27,929 bases of DNA from a virus, in IMG/VR virus record IMGVR_UViG_3300003690_000096, positions 1 through 27,929 of that record; one strand, given 5' to 3'. Position 1 is the stretch's first letter; each line of letters begins with the position of its first letter. Positions 7,660 to 14,621 of the stretch are shown piece by piece. The translations under genes and the position numbers were made by a program. The notes below the pieces were generated by a model. It saw only the letters and a program-made list of their open reading frames with translations, was not told the origin of the DNA and ran no database searches.

Positions 7660-8319
7660 CTACTTGATCCGTTGGAACGGTAACAACATCCGCTCTGGCG
7701 AATCCTGACTCTCGCTTTTATAACTTACGGACACCGGCCCGACTTTCATGGCTGACACCCCGGCGCTGCCCTGATACATCTCGGCGGCTCGCAGTAACAC
7801 CGCCCGTTCGATCATCGGCGGCAACGAGTTCGCCGTCGTGGTGGTAGCCCACTTGTCATCGGTGCTGCTTGTTTCTCCTATTTGGTACCCGGCCTCGTAC
7901 ACGAGAAGCCACGGTTTGAGTTCGCTTCCTGGCTTCACGTAGCTGCCAAGATTCCACACTTCCTGCGCGGTCCACCGATACCCCTGATCGCGCTCGATAA
8001 ATCCAGCCTCTGGGTCCGCAACTCGATATTCGCTCGACTGAAATTCCGTGGCATCGTCCGTCGTGGTGCTGCTGAAGAATCTCTGCACCGCCATGATCGG
8101 GGTGCGGGACAACATCAACCGCTGCGTCCCGTAGCTTGCGACCGTCTCCTCGTAGACCTGACGTTGGAGTGGGTACCGCACATAAATCGACGCCCAGTTT
8201 GACGCCTGGGTTAACGCGAGATCCATCCCTGATGACGATGCCGTCGCGGCGAGCATCGTCATGAGATCGCCCAACGCCGCCAGTTGTGAATTCGTGCTGC
8301 TGGTGCATACCGAGATCAT
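7660..8319 (-). CDS. Head-tail connector (gp6/Ad1-like)
   Basis: A 219-residue protein, first of the connector series. The N-terminal part contains a helix (ALTQASNWASIYVRYPLQRQ). It is followed by beta-rich segments (YGTQRLMLSRTPIMAVQRFF) and a C-terminal helical stretch (PPMIERAVLLRAAEMYQGS) reminiscent of gp6/gp15-type adaptors that form a ring below the portal. It directly precedes the head-closure gene with no gap. It is longer than the short HK97 gp6 form but within the range of connector proteins with a central beta insert. Confidence 0.7.
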   Translation of the reverse strand: MISVCTSSTNSQLAALGDLMTMLAATASSSGMDLALTQASNWASIYVRYPLQRQVYEETVASYGTQRLMLSRTPIMAVQRFFSSTTTDDATEFQSSEYRVADPEAGFIERDQGYRWTAQEVWNLGSYVKPGSELKPWLLVYEAGYQIGETSSTDDKWATTTTANSLPPMIERAVLLRAAEMYQGSAGVSAMKVGPVSVSYKSESQDSPERMLLPFQRIK

Positions 8320-8332
8320 GGTTCACCGGGCA

Positions 8333-9280
8333 CTACATCATCGAATTGACAGCCGCCCCGCGCCCTCGCAAAGTAAAGAGATCCCGCCAATAGGTTGTCT
8401 CCTGTATGGCTCCGTCAATCGTGGCGAGAGACGCCATCGCTTCACCGCGTTGCGTGATGAGATTTTTCATGCGCTCCTCGGGCGTCATGTCATCGATCTT
8501 CTTCACATACCACCGCTCGTCCTCAGCTATCGCCCCGTCCAACGCGTTGATCAGCGCCATCCGTTGGTTGCGTTCGGTGCTGAGTAATTCAATCCGCCGC
8601 GTGACCTCGGTCATTTGAAGCGGACCCCAATCCGGCTCACGCTGATACCCATAGCGGTATGCTTGTTTCAAAAGCGCGGATGCGCTTGGGATTCGCACGT
8701 TGATACCGCGCGCGTGCGCCATCCCCAACCAGAACTCCAAGTTAGCTTTCTGCACCGAATATTCGGTTCCGACAATCAGGTCAATACCGAATAGGGCAAT
8801 CTCGCTGAACCCTTCCAGCATTGCCAACCCAACCTCAAACGCCACCGTGCTGGTAAAGTAATCAATCCCAGCATCCTCAATGACCCGCTCAATGGGATAG
8901 CGCACCGAGTTCGGCAGCGTCGAATCGGCGTTCATCATGTAGGTGGGGATAGGCGCATCATGAATCCACCCACGATGATCCGTCCCATCCACGTTGTCTT
9001 CTTCCCAGTTGCAATGGATATCGAAGTGGCGCGTCGCGCGCGGGACGTGCCGATAGATTTGGTTCAGCGTCCACACCTCATAGGTGGGATCATCAAACGG
9101 CGCAAGGTCACGGCTCGATGTGGCGAAGCCCACAATGGCAACCTTGTCACGTTTCGGTTCGGACACCACGATACCCTTCTCCGCATCCACGATGCGAAGC
9201 TCATACCCTTTCTCGGCGGCATGATCAAAGCGCACGCCCGAACCCGGTTCAGCTTCCTTGGCTGTTAGGTGGCTGCTCAT
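8333..9280 (-). CDS. Phage Rossmann-like protein (DUF115/Maf-like core), long form
   Basis: A 315-residue protein. The core from about residue 45 (KVAIVGFATSSRDLAPFDD, then YEVWTLNQIY) looks like a Rossmann-type nucleotide-binding fold. Later segments are YFTSTVAFEVGLAMLEGFSE, IALFGIDLIVGTEY and a C-terminal helical Glu/Arg-rich region (about 235-315). Similar proteins are common beside phage head genes, and the fold is reminiscent of the DUF115 group that includes Maf flagellin glycosyltransferases and MptE. Activity is not known. A shorter paralogue is encoded at 22833-23438. The ATG at 9280 has a good GGAG ribosome binding site. It lies just downstream of the capsid-operon terminator, so it probably has its own promoter. 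Confidence 0.75.
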   Translation of the reverse strand: MSSHLTAKEAEPGSGVRFDHAAEKGYELRIVDAEKGIVVSEPKRDKVAIVGFATSSRDLAPFDDPTYEVWTLNQIYRHVPRATRHFDIHCNWEEDNVDGTDHRGWIHDAPIPTYMMNADSTLPNSVRYPIERVIEDAGIDYFTSTVAFEVGLAMLEGFSEIALFGIDLIVGTEYSVQKANLEFWLGMAHARGINVRIPSASALLKQAYRYGYQREPDWGPLQMTEVTRRIELLSTERNQRMALINALDGAIAEDERWYVKKIDDMTPEERMKNLITQRGEAMASLATIDGAIQETTYWRDLFTLRGRGAAVNSMM

Positions 9281-9350
9281 GGTTTTACTTTCTCCGAGTG
9301 TGACTTCGGCGCATCATCTTATCACGGGGTGGGCGTTCGGGTGCCGCTAC

Positions 9351-9399
9351 AAAAAGATCCGGCGCAGGCGGGACCGCATTCGCCCACCCACGCCGGATC
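9351..9399 (-). terminator. Rho-independent terminator of capsid operon
   Basis: On the minus strand a perfect 9-bp stem GATCCGGCG/CGCCGGATC (9399-9391 with 9364-9356) is followed at once by TTTTT (9355-9351). The interior can form further GC pairs. It lies between the capsid-associated gene ending at 9472 and the next leftward gene at 9280. Confidence 0.85.
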
Positions 9400-9471
9400 A
9401 TGTTTCTTAGTCCCCGGCGCGCCGACACTAGCCGCCCGATGACCCCACCCGTGACCCGTGACACGTTTTAC

Positions 9472-10092
9472 TTACGCGTCATTGCAGGTCGTGACATAGA
9501 CCGCACCGGTGGACGTTGTCTGATGCGGGACTACATCCACTTCACCGAAGCCAAGATCAACTCCAGCTTGAAGCACGGACCCGCCAGAACTTGACGCGTT
9601 CGTTCCCCACAACAGCGCGGCCTGGATGAATCGCTGCGCCCCAGTGATGTCATAGAACCCAAACGCATCACCGGCAGCACTTCCAGTTGCCGTGGCCGTG
9701 AAGACCCCAAACGTGCCCACGCTTGTCGAGGTAGCCATGAAGCCGCTCGCCAACGTGCTGGTGGTGTTGCCCGTCAAGAACAGCGTCTGATTGCTCGGAC
9801 GGTTCTCGGTGGTCAACTCATCGAAGTCATCGGCACACGTGGTGCTGCTATGTAGCAACCTTGCGCCTACCTCCATGTAGGTCGTGCCGCTGGCCGTGCT
9901 GGTGCCGATGTCACCCCACCCGTAGGCGTGAAGCAACGCTGACACATAGGAGCGTCCAAGGCCGATGCGATCAATGATCCGACCCTTGACCTCGTTGCTG
10001 GTGGTGCCGTCATTACTGCCACAACTCGCATCATACGTCTCCACATCGACGGCGTGGATCGGTCTGATTTGCGCCACATCTCTTGTGATCAT
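9472..10092 (-). CDS. Ser/Thr/Gly-rich putative virion protein
   Basis: A 206-residue protein, encoded 46 nt after the major capsid gene and before the operon terminator. It begins MITRDVAQIRPIHAVDVETY and is rich in Thr, Ser, Gly and Ala, with several beta-prone segments such as LASGFMATSTSVGTFGVFTA. Two Cys are visible (DASCGSNDG and SSTTCADDF) and a third lies near the C-terminus. A GAGGG ribosome binding site precedes the ATG at 10092. Position and composition suggest a capsid decoration or head fibre protein produced at high level with the capsid, but no family was recognised. Confidence 0.7.
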   Translation of the reverse strand: MITRDVAQIRPIHAVDVETYDASCGSNDGTTSNEVKGRIIDRIGLGRSYVSALLHAYGWGDIGTSTASGTTYMEVGARLLHSSTTCADDFDELTTENRPSNQTLFLTGNTTSTLASGFMATSTSVGTFGVFTATATGSAAGDAFGFYDITGAQRFIQAALLWGTNASSSGGSVLQAGVDLGFGEVDVVPHQTTSTGAVYVTTCNDA

Positions 10093-10138
10093 GTCGTTAT
10101 CCCTCGTCAGTAAAAATGCCTTCCCTCCCGTGGCGCGA

Positions 10139-11401
10139 TTACGGTGACCACGTCACGCCGGTCAGCATCGATACTGACTTGTCGTGACGCAACCCTAGGT
10201 CATGCTCAGTGATGGCACGCACAACCGTCTGGTCAAGACTGAATGCCGCCTGCACGCTGGACCCATCGTGGTAGGCCGCTTCCTGTGACGAGTCCACCAA
10301 CAGTCCCATCGACTCGCCGATGAGTACCTGCGCGAAGTCCACCAAATACACCTCGGACTCGTCGTTGTTGCCGCTGCCCGTGGTGTCCAGCGTGATCGGC
10401 ACGTTCGTCGTAACGCCAATCGGCCAACCCCACAACGTGCCACGGATGATCTCATCGCGGAACGAGAAGTAGCCGTTCGCGTTCTGGATGGTGGCGAGCT
10501 TCTGCTCGGTGCGCGGTGCCATGATCCAGCCCGGTGTGATCATCGGGATGTTCGCGCTCTTGAGCTTGACCACCAACTGACCCAAGTCATCCGTGATGTT
10601 CGCCAAGTTGACCGTGGTGTTGCTGGCGATCTTCTGGTCAGCCACGCACCAGTTCAGCAACCCCTTGGGCGTGGCATCGGTGCCTGCGCCTCGGATGAAC
10701 GACTCGTCTTCCTTGGTTGCCATTGATGCCACAAGGTCATCCCGCACAATGGCGTCGGCTGACGGGCTACTGTAGCGCAGCAAGTCATTGGAGATCGGCG
10801 TCAACACAGCCAACTTCTTAAACGTCAGGGTGAGTTGACCAAACGACTCCTCCGACTTACCTACGTTGACATTCTCTCCGATGTATGACGCCGATGCCCC
10901 GGTTGCGATCTTCGGGTACTTCAGCGTGCCGGTCGGCATCTGCACCGTTCGCGCACCCAACCGCCTGACAACAGACTGCGCGCGCAGCAGTTCGATGACC
11001 TCGTTGGAGAACTCGGTTGGCACCAGGAAACCACCAGCCGTCGCATCCCCAGCCGCGAGCGCCTTCTGATGCTGACTCGCCACCGCCGTGGCGAGATCCT
11101 CATCGCCCCATCCCCGCAAGATGTCCACGATTCCGTCTTGGCCCATCTTGTTGAACTTGGCCGCAGCCATCGCGCGCACAACGCGCCCGAACGCGATCCC
11201 CGGTGCCCGTTTCGCCCTCGGCGGCTCACTGGCAGTCGTCTCCAGCAATCGCTTGGCCCACGGTCCATTCGGATCGGATGCGACCTTCTCGATGTTCTCG
11301 CGGACGATCTTAGCTACGTCCGCTCCGACCTGATCTTTGATCAGGGGAAGGGCCGTCTCCTTCACAAAGTCAGCGAGTTGGTCCTTGGTCATGTTGCCCA
11401 T
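10139..11401 (-). CDS. Major capsid protein, HK97 fold
   Basis: A 420-residue protein with a helical N-terminal delta-like region (about 1-125, many Lys/Glu/Ala) followed by TAGGFLVPTEFSNEVIELLR. This is the characteristic start of the mature HK97-fold shell domain. Downstream hallmarks are MPTGTLKYPKIATG, YIGEN, the LAVLTPISNDLLRYSS stretch (E-loop/P-domain region) and a SFIRGAGTDATPKGLLNW motif. The preceding gene encodes the maturation protease, and the N-terminal region is the likely scaffold removed during maturation. The start has a strong AGGAGG ribosome binding site. The protein should be abundant in virions. Confidence 0.95.
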   Translation of the reverse strand: MGNMTKDQLADFVKETALPLIKDQVGADVAKIVRENIEKVASDPNGPWAKRLLETTASEPPRAKRAPGIAFGRVVRAMAAAKFNKMGQDGIVDILRGWGDEDLATAVASQHQKALAAGDATAGGFLVPTEFSNEVIELLRAQSVVRRLGARTVQMPTGTLKYPKIATGASASYIGENVNVGKSEESFGQLTLTFKKLAVLTPISNDLLRYSSPSADAIVRDDLVASMATKEDESFIRGAGTDATPKGLLNWCVADQKIASNTTVNLANITDDLGQLVVKLKSANIPMITPGWIMAPRTEQKLATIQNANGYFSFRDEIIRGTLWGWPIGVTTNVPITLDTTGSGNNDESEVYLVDFAQVLIGESMGLLVDSSQEAAYHDGSSVQAAFSLDQTVVRAITEHDLGLRHDKSVSMLTGVTWSP

Positions 11402-11419
11402 TTCCTGCTTCCTCCTGGC

Positions 11420-13273
11420 TTAGTCAATACGCCCACGCATGGAATTGATCGCGGCACGCACCTGCGAACCCACTACCTCGCCGATGGTGTCATTCAACCC
11501 AAGACGCAATGCCGTCATCACGTCTTCCTCGTTAAACTCCCCGATTGTTTCCGCGTCATCGAACTGGAAAAACACCGCGTCGGTTGGAGCCGGGTTCTCA
11601 GCCTGTTCACCGGTCAACGCGTCCAGCTTCGATCCGAGACGGTCGAGTGCGTCCAATACCGGAACCATGACATCATGAACCGGGTCACCAGGAGAGGGAG
11701 AGGGAGCAACCACCACCCCGCCCGGTTCTGACTCGGTTGCCATTGCCGATACGGTAACGAGTGCGACAGCCTCGTCCTCGAAACCAAAATCGTCAAGTAG
11801 ATGTGCAAGGTGATCCGATGTCAAACTGCCCTCGATCTTCGCCATCAGCTTGGCGCGCGCTTTACAGTACGCAGACCACCCGGCTCCATCTCGCTCCCAC
11901 GGCGCTTCGCGGTCGAACTGCCGGTAGTGGCTTGCGAGATGCCGCTTCACCGCGCCGACATCCGCGCTCGGGAGTTGGGTTGCATCCAGAAATGCCGCCG
12001 CTGATGCCACCCCACGCCACACCACATCACCGCTGGCTTTGTGGTGGGGCAATTTCATTTCGCCGAAGTTCTCAGGCTCACGTGATTCGGCCCAGGCGAA
12101 ATGCGTGGCGATGGCTCGGCGTTCGGCAGCGGACAGATCACCCCAAGTGTCAGATGTGAAATCTCCAAGGGTCGGCTTCTCCCACGCCTCACTCACCGGC
12201 GCTTCGCCGAAGCCGCTTGGATTCGGTGGCGTGACACCCTTCGAGATCGCGTCATCGTCCACGCTCTTGTTGTCCCCATTCACAGCGGTGTACTGGAACG
12301 TGTTCTGGAATTCGTCCACGTTCCTGATCGTCTCTTTCACCGCGACCTTGATGTCATTCATCGCCTTCCGAATGACATCCAGAAAATCATCAAGCTGATC
12401 CCTGACTGGTTGCTTGGCGACCGGCTCGGTTGCCGGTTTGATCACAGACTCGTCGGGTGGACCGCTGACGGGCTTCTCAGGCACGCTCACGTCGTCCGTA
12501 AGCGCACCGAACCCGGCCAGGGTGTCCTTGGCCCACTTGGTGATCAACTCCACGTCAGCGGCCTTCACGCCAGCCGACATCAGCGCGCCGGGATTCGCTG
12601 GAACCGGCACCACGCTGAACTCAAGCAATTCCTGCTTCTCGAAGTCCACGCCACCGCGCTCCTCGTTGAACTCGTAGGTCAACGGTCTGAACCCGACAGA
12701 TGCCCCACGCAGGAATCCCTGCTTCAGCATCTGGTACACCTGCTCGGCTACGGGATTCAATCCGGCGTCAGCGAACTGCGCCTCGGCGACCAGCGTGTCA
12801 CCCACTTGCGTCAAGCTCGTTGTGCGCGCCACCGGCAGCGAATCGTAATCGTGCGCGAACAGCACCACCGGATTCTTGAGGTAGTTGGTTGTGTCCCATC
12901 CGCTCGCGTTGATCACGTCCTTCTCACGGTCAGCCGATCCGGTCGTGATGACGAACTTGATCGTGCGATCTTCACCGGGCTGGATCTCGGTCACGAACTC
13001 CTTGCGGAGCAACACATCAGTCGGCGCTTGGCCGGTTGCCACGAACGAGGTACGCCAATCGTCTAGAGGAAACAAGCCGGGTTCCTTCTCGCTCATCCCA
13101 TCCTCCCGGTACTCACAGAATCCCTGATGCTCATCGGCCATGATTGCAGCCTCGGCACGGCGACACGCACCCAGCGAATCGAACTGACATCTGCCGCGTA
13201 AGCCGTACTTCCATTTCCCATTAGCGCATCGGTAACACGGCATAAAAAAAACGCGCGCACGGCTCATCGCCAT
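11420..13273 (-). CDS. Prohead maturation protease with extra C-terminal domains
   Basis: A 617-residue protein. The HK97/U35-type protease domain spans about residues 85-245: KFVITTGSADREKDVINASG, NPVVLFAHDYDSLPVA with the likely catalytic His141, and FLRGASVGFRP with the likely Ser192. The N-terminus has a Cys cluster (Cys13, Cys16, Cys29, Cys37) that may bind zinc. Residues of about 360-470 form a second conserved-looking domain (ENFGEMKLPHH, VWRGVASAAAF, VKRHLASHYRQF) often attached to phage proteases. The C-terminus is acidic and could act as scaffold. Start choice is open: 13273 is the longest, the family-like N-terminus MPCYRC begins at 13243 right after a T8 tract, and an ATG at 13096 has a strong GGGAGG site. 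At 617 residues it is much longer than a simple protease. Confidence 0.88.
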   Translation of the reverse strand: MAMSRARVFFMPCYRCANGKWKYGLRGRCQFDSLGACRRAEAAIMADEHQGFCEYREDGMSEKEPGLFPLDDWRTSFVATGQAPTDVLLRKEFVTEIQPGEDRTIKFVITTGSADREKDVINASGWDTTNYLKNPVVLFAHDYDSLPVARTTSLTQVGDTLVAEAQFADAGLNPVAEQVYQMLKQGFLRGASVGFRPLTYEFNEERGGVDFEKQELLEFSVVPVPANPGALMSAGVKAADVELITKWAKDTLAGFGALTDDVSVPEKPVSGPPDESVIKPATEPVAKQPVRDQLDDFLDVIRKAMNDIKVAVKETIRNVDEFQNTFQYTAVNGDNKSVDDDAISKGVTPPNPSGFGEAPVSEAWEKPTLGDFTSDTWGDLSAAERRAIATHFAWAESREPENFGEMKLPHHKASGDVVWRGVASAAAFLDATQLPSADVGAVKRHLASHYRQFDREAPWERDGAGWSAYCKARAKLMAKIEGSLTSDHLAHLLDDFGFEDEAVALVTVSAMATESEPGGVVVAPSPSPGDPVHDVMVPVLDALDRLGSKLDALTGEQAENPAPTDAVFFQFDDAETIGEFNEEDVMTALRLGLNDTIGEVVGSQVRAAINSMRGRID

Positions 13274-13338
13274 GCTGCGCGTTCAAAACTCCCGCAGCGG
13301 GAACGTCAGATTGTCGTCAGCCCAGTGCCAACGCTGGG

Positions 13339-13367
13339 ACTATGACGATCAATTAACAACTTGTCAA
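13339..13367 (-). promoter_or_regulatory. Leftward sigma70-like promoter for capsid operon
   Basis: On the minus strand TTGACA (13367-13362) is separated by 17 nt from CATAGT (13344-13339), a perfect -35 with a 4/6 -10 box. Predicted transcription would start near 13332, about 60 nt before the protease start. A C9 tract lies just upstream of the -35 on the plus strand (13368-13376). Confidence 0.55.
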
Positions 13368-13379
13368 CCCCCCCCCATG

Positions 13380-13413
13380 AAAAAAAAGTTTACGCAAGCC
13401 TATGGCCTGCGTA
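13380..13413 (-). terminator. Leftward terminator upstream of capsid promoter
   Basis: On the minus strand TACGCAGGCC-ATA-GGCTTGCGTA forms a 10-bp stem (one G-U pair) at 13413-13391, followed after three bases by TTTTTTTT (13387-13380). It would stop leftward transcripts arriving from the 13.4-14.1 kb region, insulating the capsid operon promoter just downstream. Confidence 0.6.
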
Positions 13414-13442
13414 CAACCAACAACGTACCATCAGCAAAACAT

Positions 13443-13470
13443 CAACCCGTCACAACCCGTCAACCCGTCA
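13443..13470. repeat. Three CAACCCGTCA direct repeats (iteron/operator-like)
   Basis: The decamer CAACCCGTCA occurs exactly at 13443, 13453 and 13461 (the last two overlap by 2 nt), followed by a degenerate GCGCGTCAA. Such close direct repeats are typical of protein-binding arrays. Confidence 0.65.
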
Positions 13471-13659
13471 GCGCGTCAATGGAACCGGGTCGCAATTAAC
13501 GTATGACCAATGCAAATTGACAACGGAATATCCAGACATGTACCAAATAAGGCAGGCCGACCGGAGACACTCCAGGCGGAGAACTTGAGTCTGCGCGTCG
13601 TGTTGTTCTTAAAAATCATACAATTTTCTCTCGCTGGTTTCATTGGTTCAAGTTGGCAA

Positions 13660-13677
13660 ATTGAACCTAGGTTCAAT
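13660..13677. repeat. 18-bp perfect palindrome, operator-like
   Basis: ATTGAACCTAGGTTCAAT is a perfect palindrome centred on CCTAGG. A further half-site GGTTCAA lies at 13645-13651, so three copies of the TTGAACC heptamer sit within 32 bp. This is typical of a repressor operator, though it could also be the first hairpin of the downstream array. Confidence 0.6.
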
Positions 13678-13714
13678 CCCGAACACAACGCTCCTGCGTA
13701 ACCTGCTGGGCATC

Positions 13715-13763
13715 GGTTCCAACTCGGAACGGTATGGGTACCTAAGCACGCCGAGTTGGAACC
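13715..13763. repeat. Inverted repeat, 13-bp arms
   Basis: GGTTCCAACTCGG (13715-13727) and CCGAGTTGGAACC (13751-13763) are exact inverted copies around a 23-nt loop containing GGTACC. No U-tract follows, so it is not a simple terminator. Confidence 0.8.
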
Positions 13764-13790
13764 ACCATCCACACGTACGGGTAACACGGC

Positions 13791-13842
13791 TTCCGTACAA
13801 CCTTTCCTCGCGTACGCGCACAGGGAAAAAGGTTGTACGGAA
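13791..13842. repeat. Inverted repeat, 15-bp arms
   Basis: TTCCGTACAACCTTT (13791-13805) and AAAGGTTGTACGGAA (13828-13842) are exact inverted copies around a 22-nt loop containing CGCGTACGCG. This is the longest stem of the array. Confidence 0.8.
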
Positions 13843-13885
13843 CCCATGCGTCCCGTACACGGTGGCTCCAGGCACGATGAAATGC

Positions 13886-13922
13886 TTTCTGCCCAAACCT
13901 CAACCCCATAGGTGGGCAGAAA
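13886..13922. repeat. Inverted repeat, 10-bp arms
   Basis: TTTCTGCCCA (13886-13895) and TGGGCAGAAA (13913-13922) pair exactly around a 17-nt loop. Confidence 0.75.
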
Positions 13923-13960
13923 CAGAAACCCGGCACCCCGACGACACTCCTGCGTAGGAC

Positions 13961-13989
13961 GTTGAGCGTGTGCAGGGCAACCGCTCAAC
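13961..13989. repeat. Inverted repeat, 8-bp arms
   Basis: GTTGAGCG (13961-13968) and CGCTCAAC (13982-13989) pair exactly. This is the last stem of the array. A direct repeat CTCCTGCGTA (13691-13700 and 13947-13956) brackets the stems between 13715 and 13922. Confidence 0.65.
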
Positions 13990-14062
13990 TGTCGGACGCA
14001 GCACGCAGCGCCATCTCGATCTTGGCCGCAACTTGCTTGTGTCCAACCTGGACATCAAAACA

Positions 14063-14117
14063 CCCAATGAATACGGGGTTAAAATAATCTTATTTATTTT
14101 ACGAATATTCTTGACAT
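14063..14117 (+). repeat. 55-bp direct repeat, left copy (promoter UP region)
   Basis: This block matches 22281-22335 without gaps at 50 of 55 positions (differences at 14068, 14078, 14079, 14101 and 14109). It consists of GAATACGGG, an AT-rich run (AAAATAATCTTATTTATTTT) and GAATAT, and ends in the -35 box TTGACAT. The AT-rich part sits where an UP element would. The two copies flank the plus-strand accessory operon. Confidence 0.85.
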
Positions 14118-14139
14118 CAGTGTATGTAGGACGTAATAT
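14111..14139 (+). promoter_or_regulatory. Promoter P1 of rightward operon
   Basis: TTGACA (14111-14116), 17-nt spacer, TAATAT (14134-14139). The spacer holds the octamer TGTAGGAC (14125-14132) shared with three other promoters in this window. An AT-rich UP-like element lies upstream. Transcription would start near 14146. Confidence 0.8.
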
Positions 14140-14193
14140 ACATGCATGACACGGGCACTGAAGACGGCACGGCGCAACCAGGAGACGAACTAA

Positions 14194-14313
14194 ATGGCTA
14201 TCGTATTTATGGCAATCGGCGAGTTGGTTCTTGGTTTGGGATTTGTGGTTGCATCGTTGGCGCTTCCGGCCTTCTTGCTAAAGGCGGCTGTTCCGTTTTT
14301 GATGGGCCGATAA
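14194..14313 (+). CDS. 39-residue hydrophobic membrane peptide
   Basis: ATG at 14194 follows a GGAGA ribosome binding site (14181-14185) and encodes a 39-residue peptide beginning MAIVFMAIGELVLGLGFVV. Residues of about 3-35 are almost entirely hydrophobic, interrupted by Glu10 and Lys30, so a single membrane span is likely. It is the first gene after promoter P1 and is followed by promoter P2. Choosing this frame over an overlapping one that begins at 14142 rests on the ribosome binding site and the coherent membrane-protein composition. A role as a small inner-membrane effector is possible, but no family is recognised. Confidence 0.6.
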   Translation: MAIVFMAIGELVLGLGFVVASLALPAFLLKAAVPFLMGR

Positions 14314-14323
14314 CACTACCTGC

Positions 14324-14351
14324 TTGACATCGCGTCCTACATTATGATAAT
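14324..14351 (+). promoter_or_regulatory. Promoter P2 of accessory operon
   Basis: TTGACA (14324-14329), 16-nt spacer, GATAAT (14346-14351). The spacer holds GTCCTACA (14334-14341), the reverse complement of the TGTAGGAC octamer. The predicted start near 14358 leaves only about 9 nt before the first ATG at 14367. Confidence 0.7.
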
Positions 14352-14366
14352 ACTTTAATTCATAAA

Positions 14367-14621
14367 ATGCTGAACAGCCCGAACGCCAACGTCAACCGGT
14401 GGAGCAACGGGTTCGTCCTCTACGCGACACATTCCGATGGACGGGCTGCGTACATCCGCGAGTACCGCGCGCCCGGTTGGGACACGCGTCGGCGGACGGT
14501 CTACCAGACGAAGCTATCCACGGACACCCATCCGTGGCCGAATCCTCGTCACCCGCGCGCCATCGGCGTGACCAAAAAGAACGGATGGATCGTGGAGAAC
14601 AATAATGCCAAATCTGCGTGA
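14367..14621 (+). CDS. Hypothetical protein, first gene of accessory operon
   Basis: An 84-residue protein beginning MLNSPNANVNRWSNGFVLYA, rich in Arg, Asn, Thr and aromatic residues, with a YIREYRAPGWDTRRRTVY segment. It starts about 9 nt after the predicted P2 transcription start with no ribosome binding site, so initiation would be near-leaderless. It overlaps the following acetyltransferase gene by 17 nt. The composition suggests a small beta-rich basic protein. No family was recognised. Confidence 0.6.
   Translation: MLNSPNANVNRWSNGFVLYATHSDGRAAYIREYRAPGWDTRRRTVYQTKLSTDTHPWPNPRHPRAIGVTKKNGWIVENNNAKSA

Noticed and set aside
12101-13066. 321-residue plus-strand frame opposite the protease
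   Set aside because: His/Arg/Leu-rich antisense reading of a gene with clear protease motifs; no family signature.
13661-13690. tRNA-like T-arm (GGTTCAATCCC)
   Set aside because: The flanking bases do not give a 5-bp T stem, and no anticodon or acceptor stem can be drawn around it.
13476-13988. 170-residue minus-strand frame across the hairpin array
   Set aside because: It is Cys/Arg/Pro-rich without a coherent fold, has no ribosome binding site, and covers sequence constrained by perfect inverted repeats.
13997-14090. Minus-strand peptide remnant reading FIGCFDVQVGHKQVAAKI
   Set aside because: It lacks a usable start codon and is short. Part of it is repeated opposite the second promoter copy, so it probably reflects the DNA repeat rather than a gene.
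14142-14327. 61-residue plus-strand frame overlapping the hydrophobic peptide
   Set aside because: Its ATG lies between the P1 -10 box and the predicted transcription start and has no ribosome binding site; the 14194 frame has GGAGA and a coherent membrane-protein composition.
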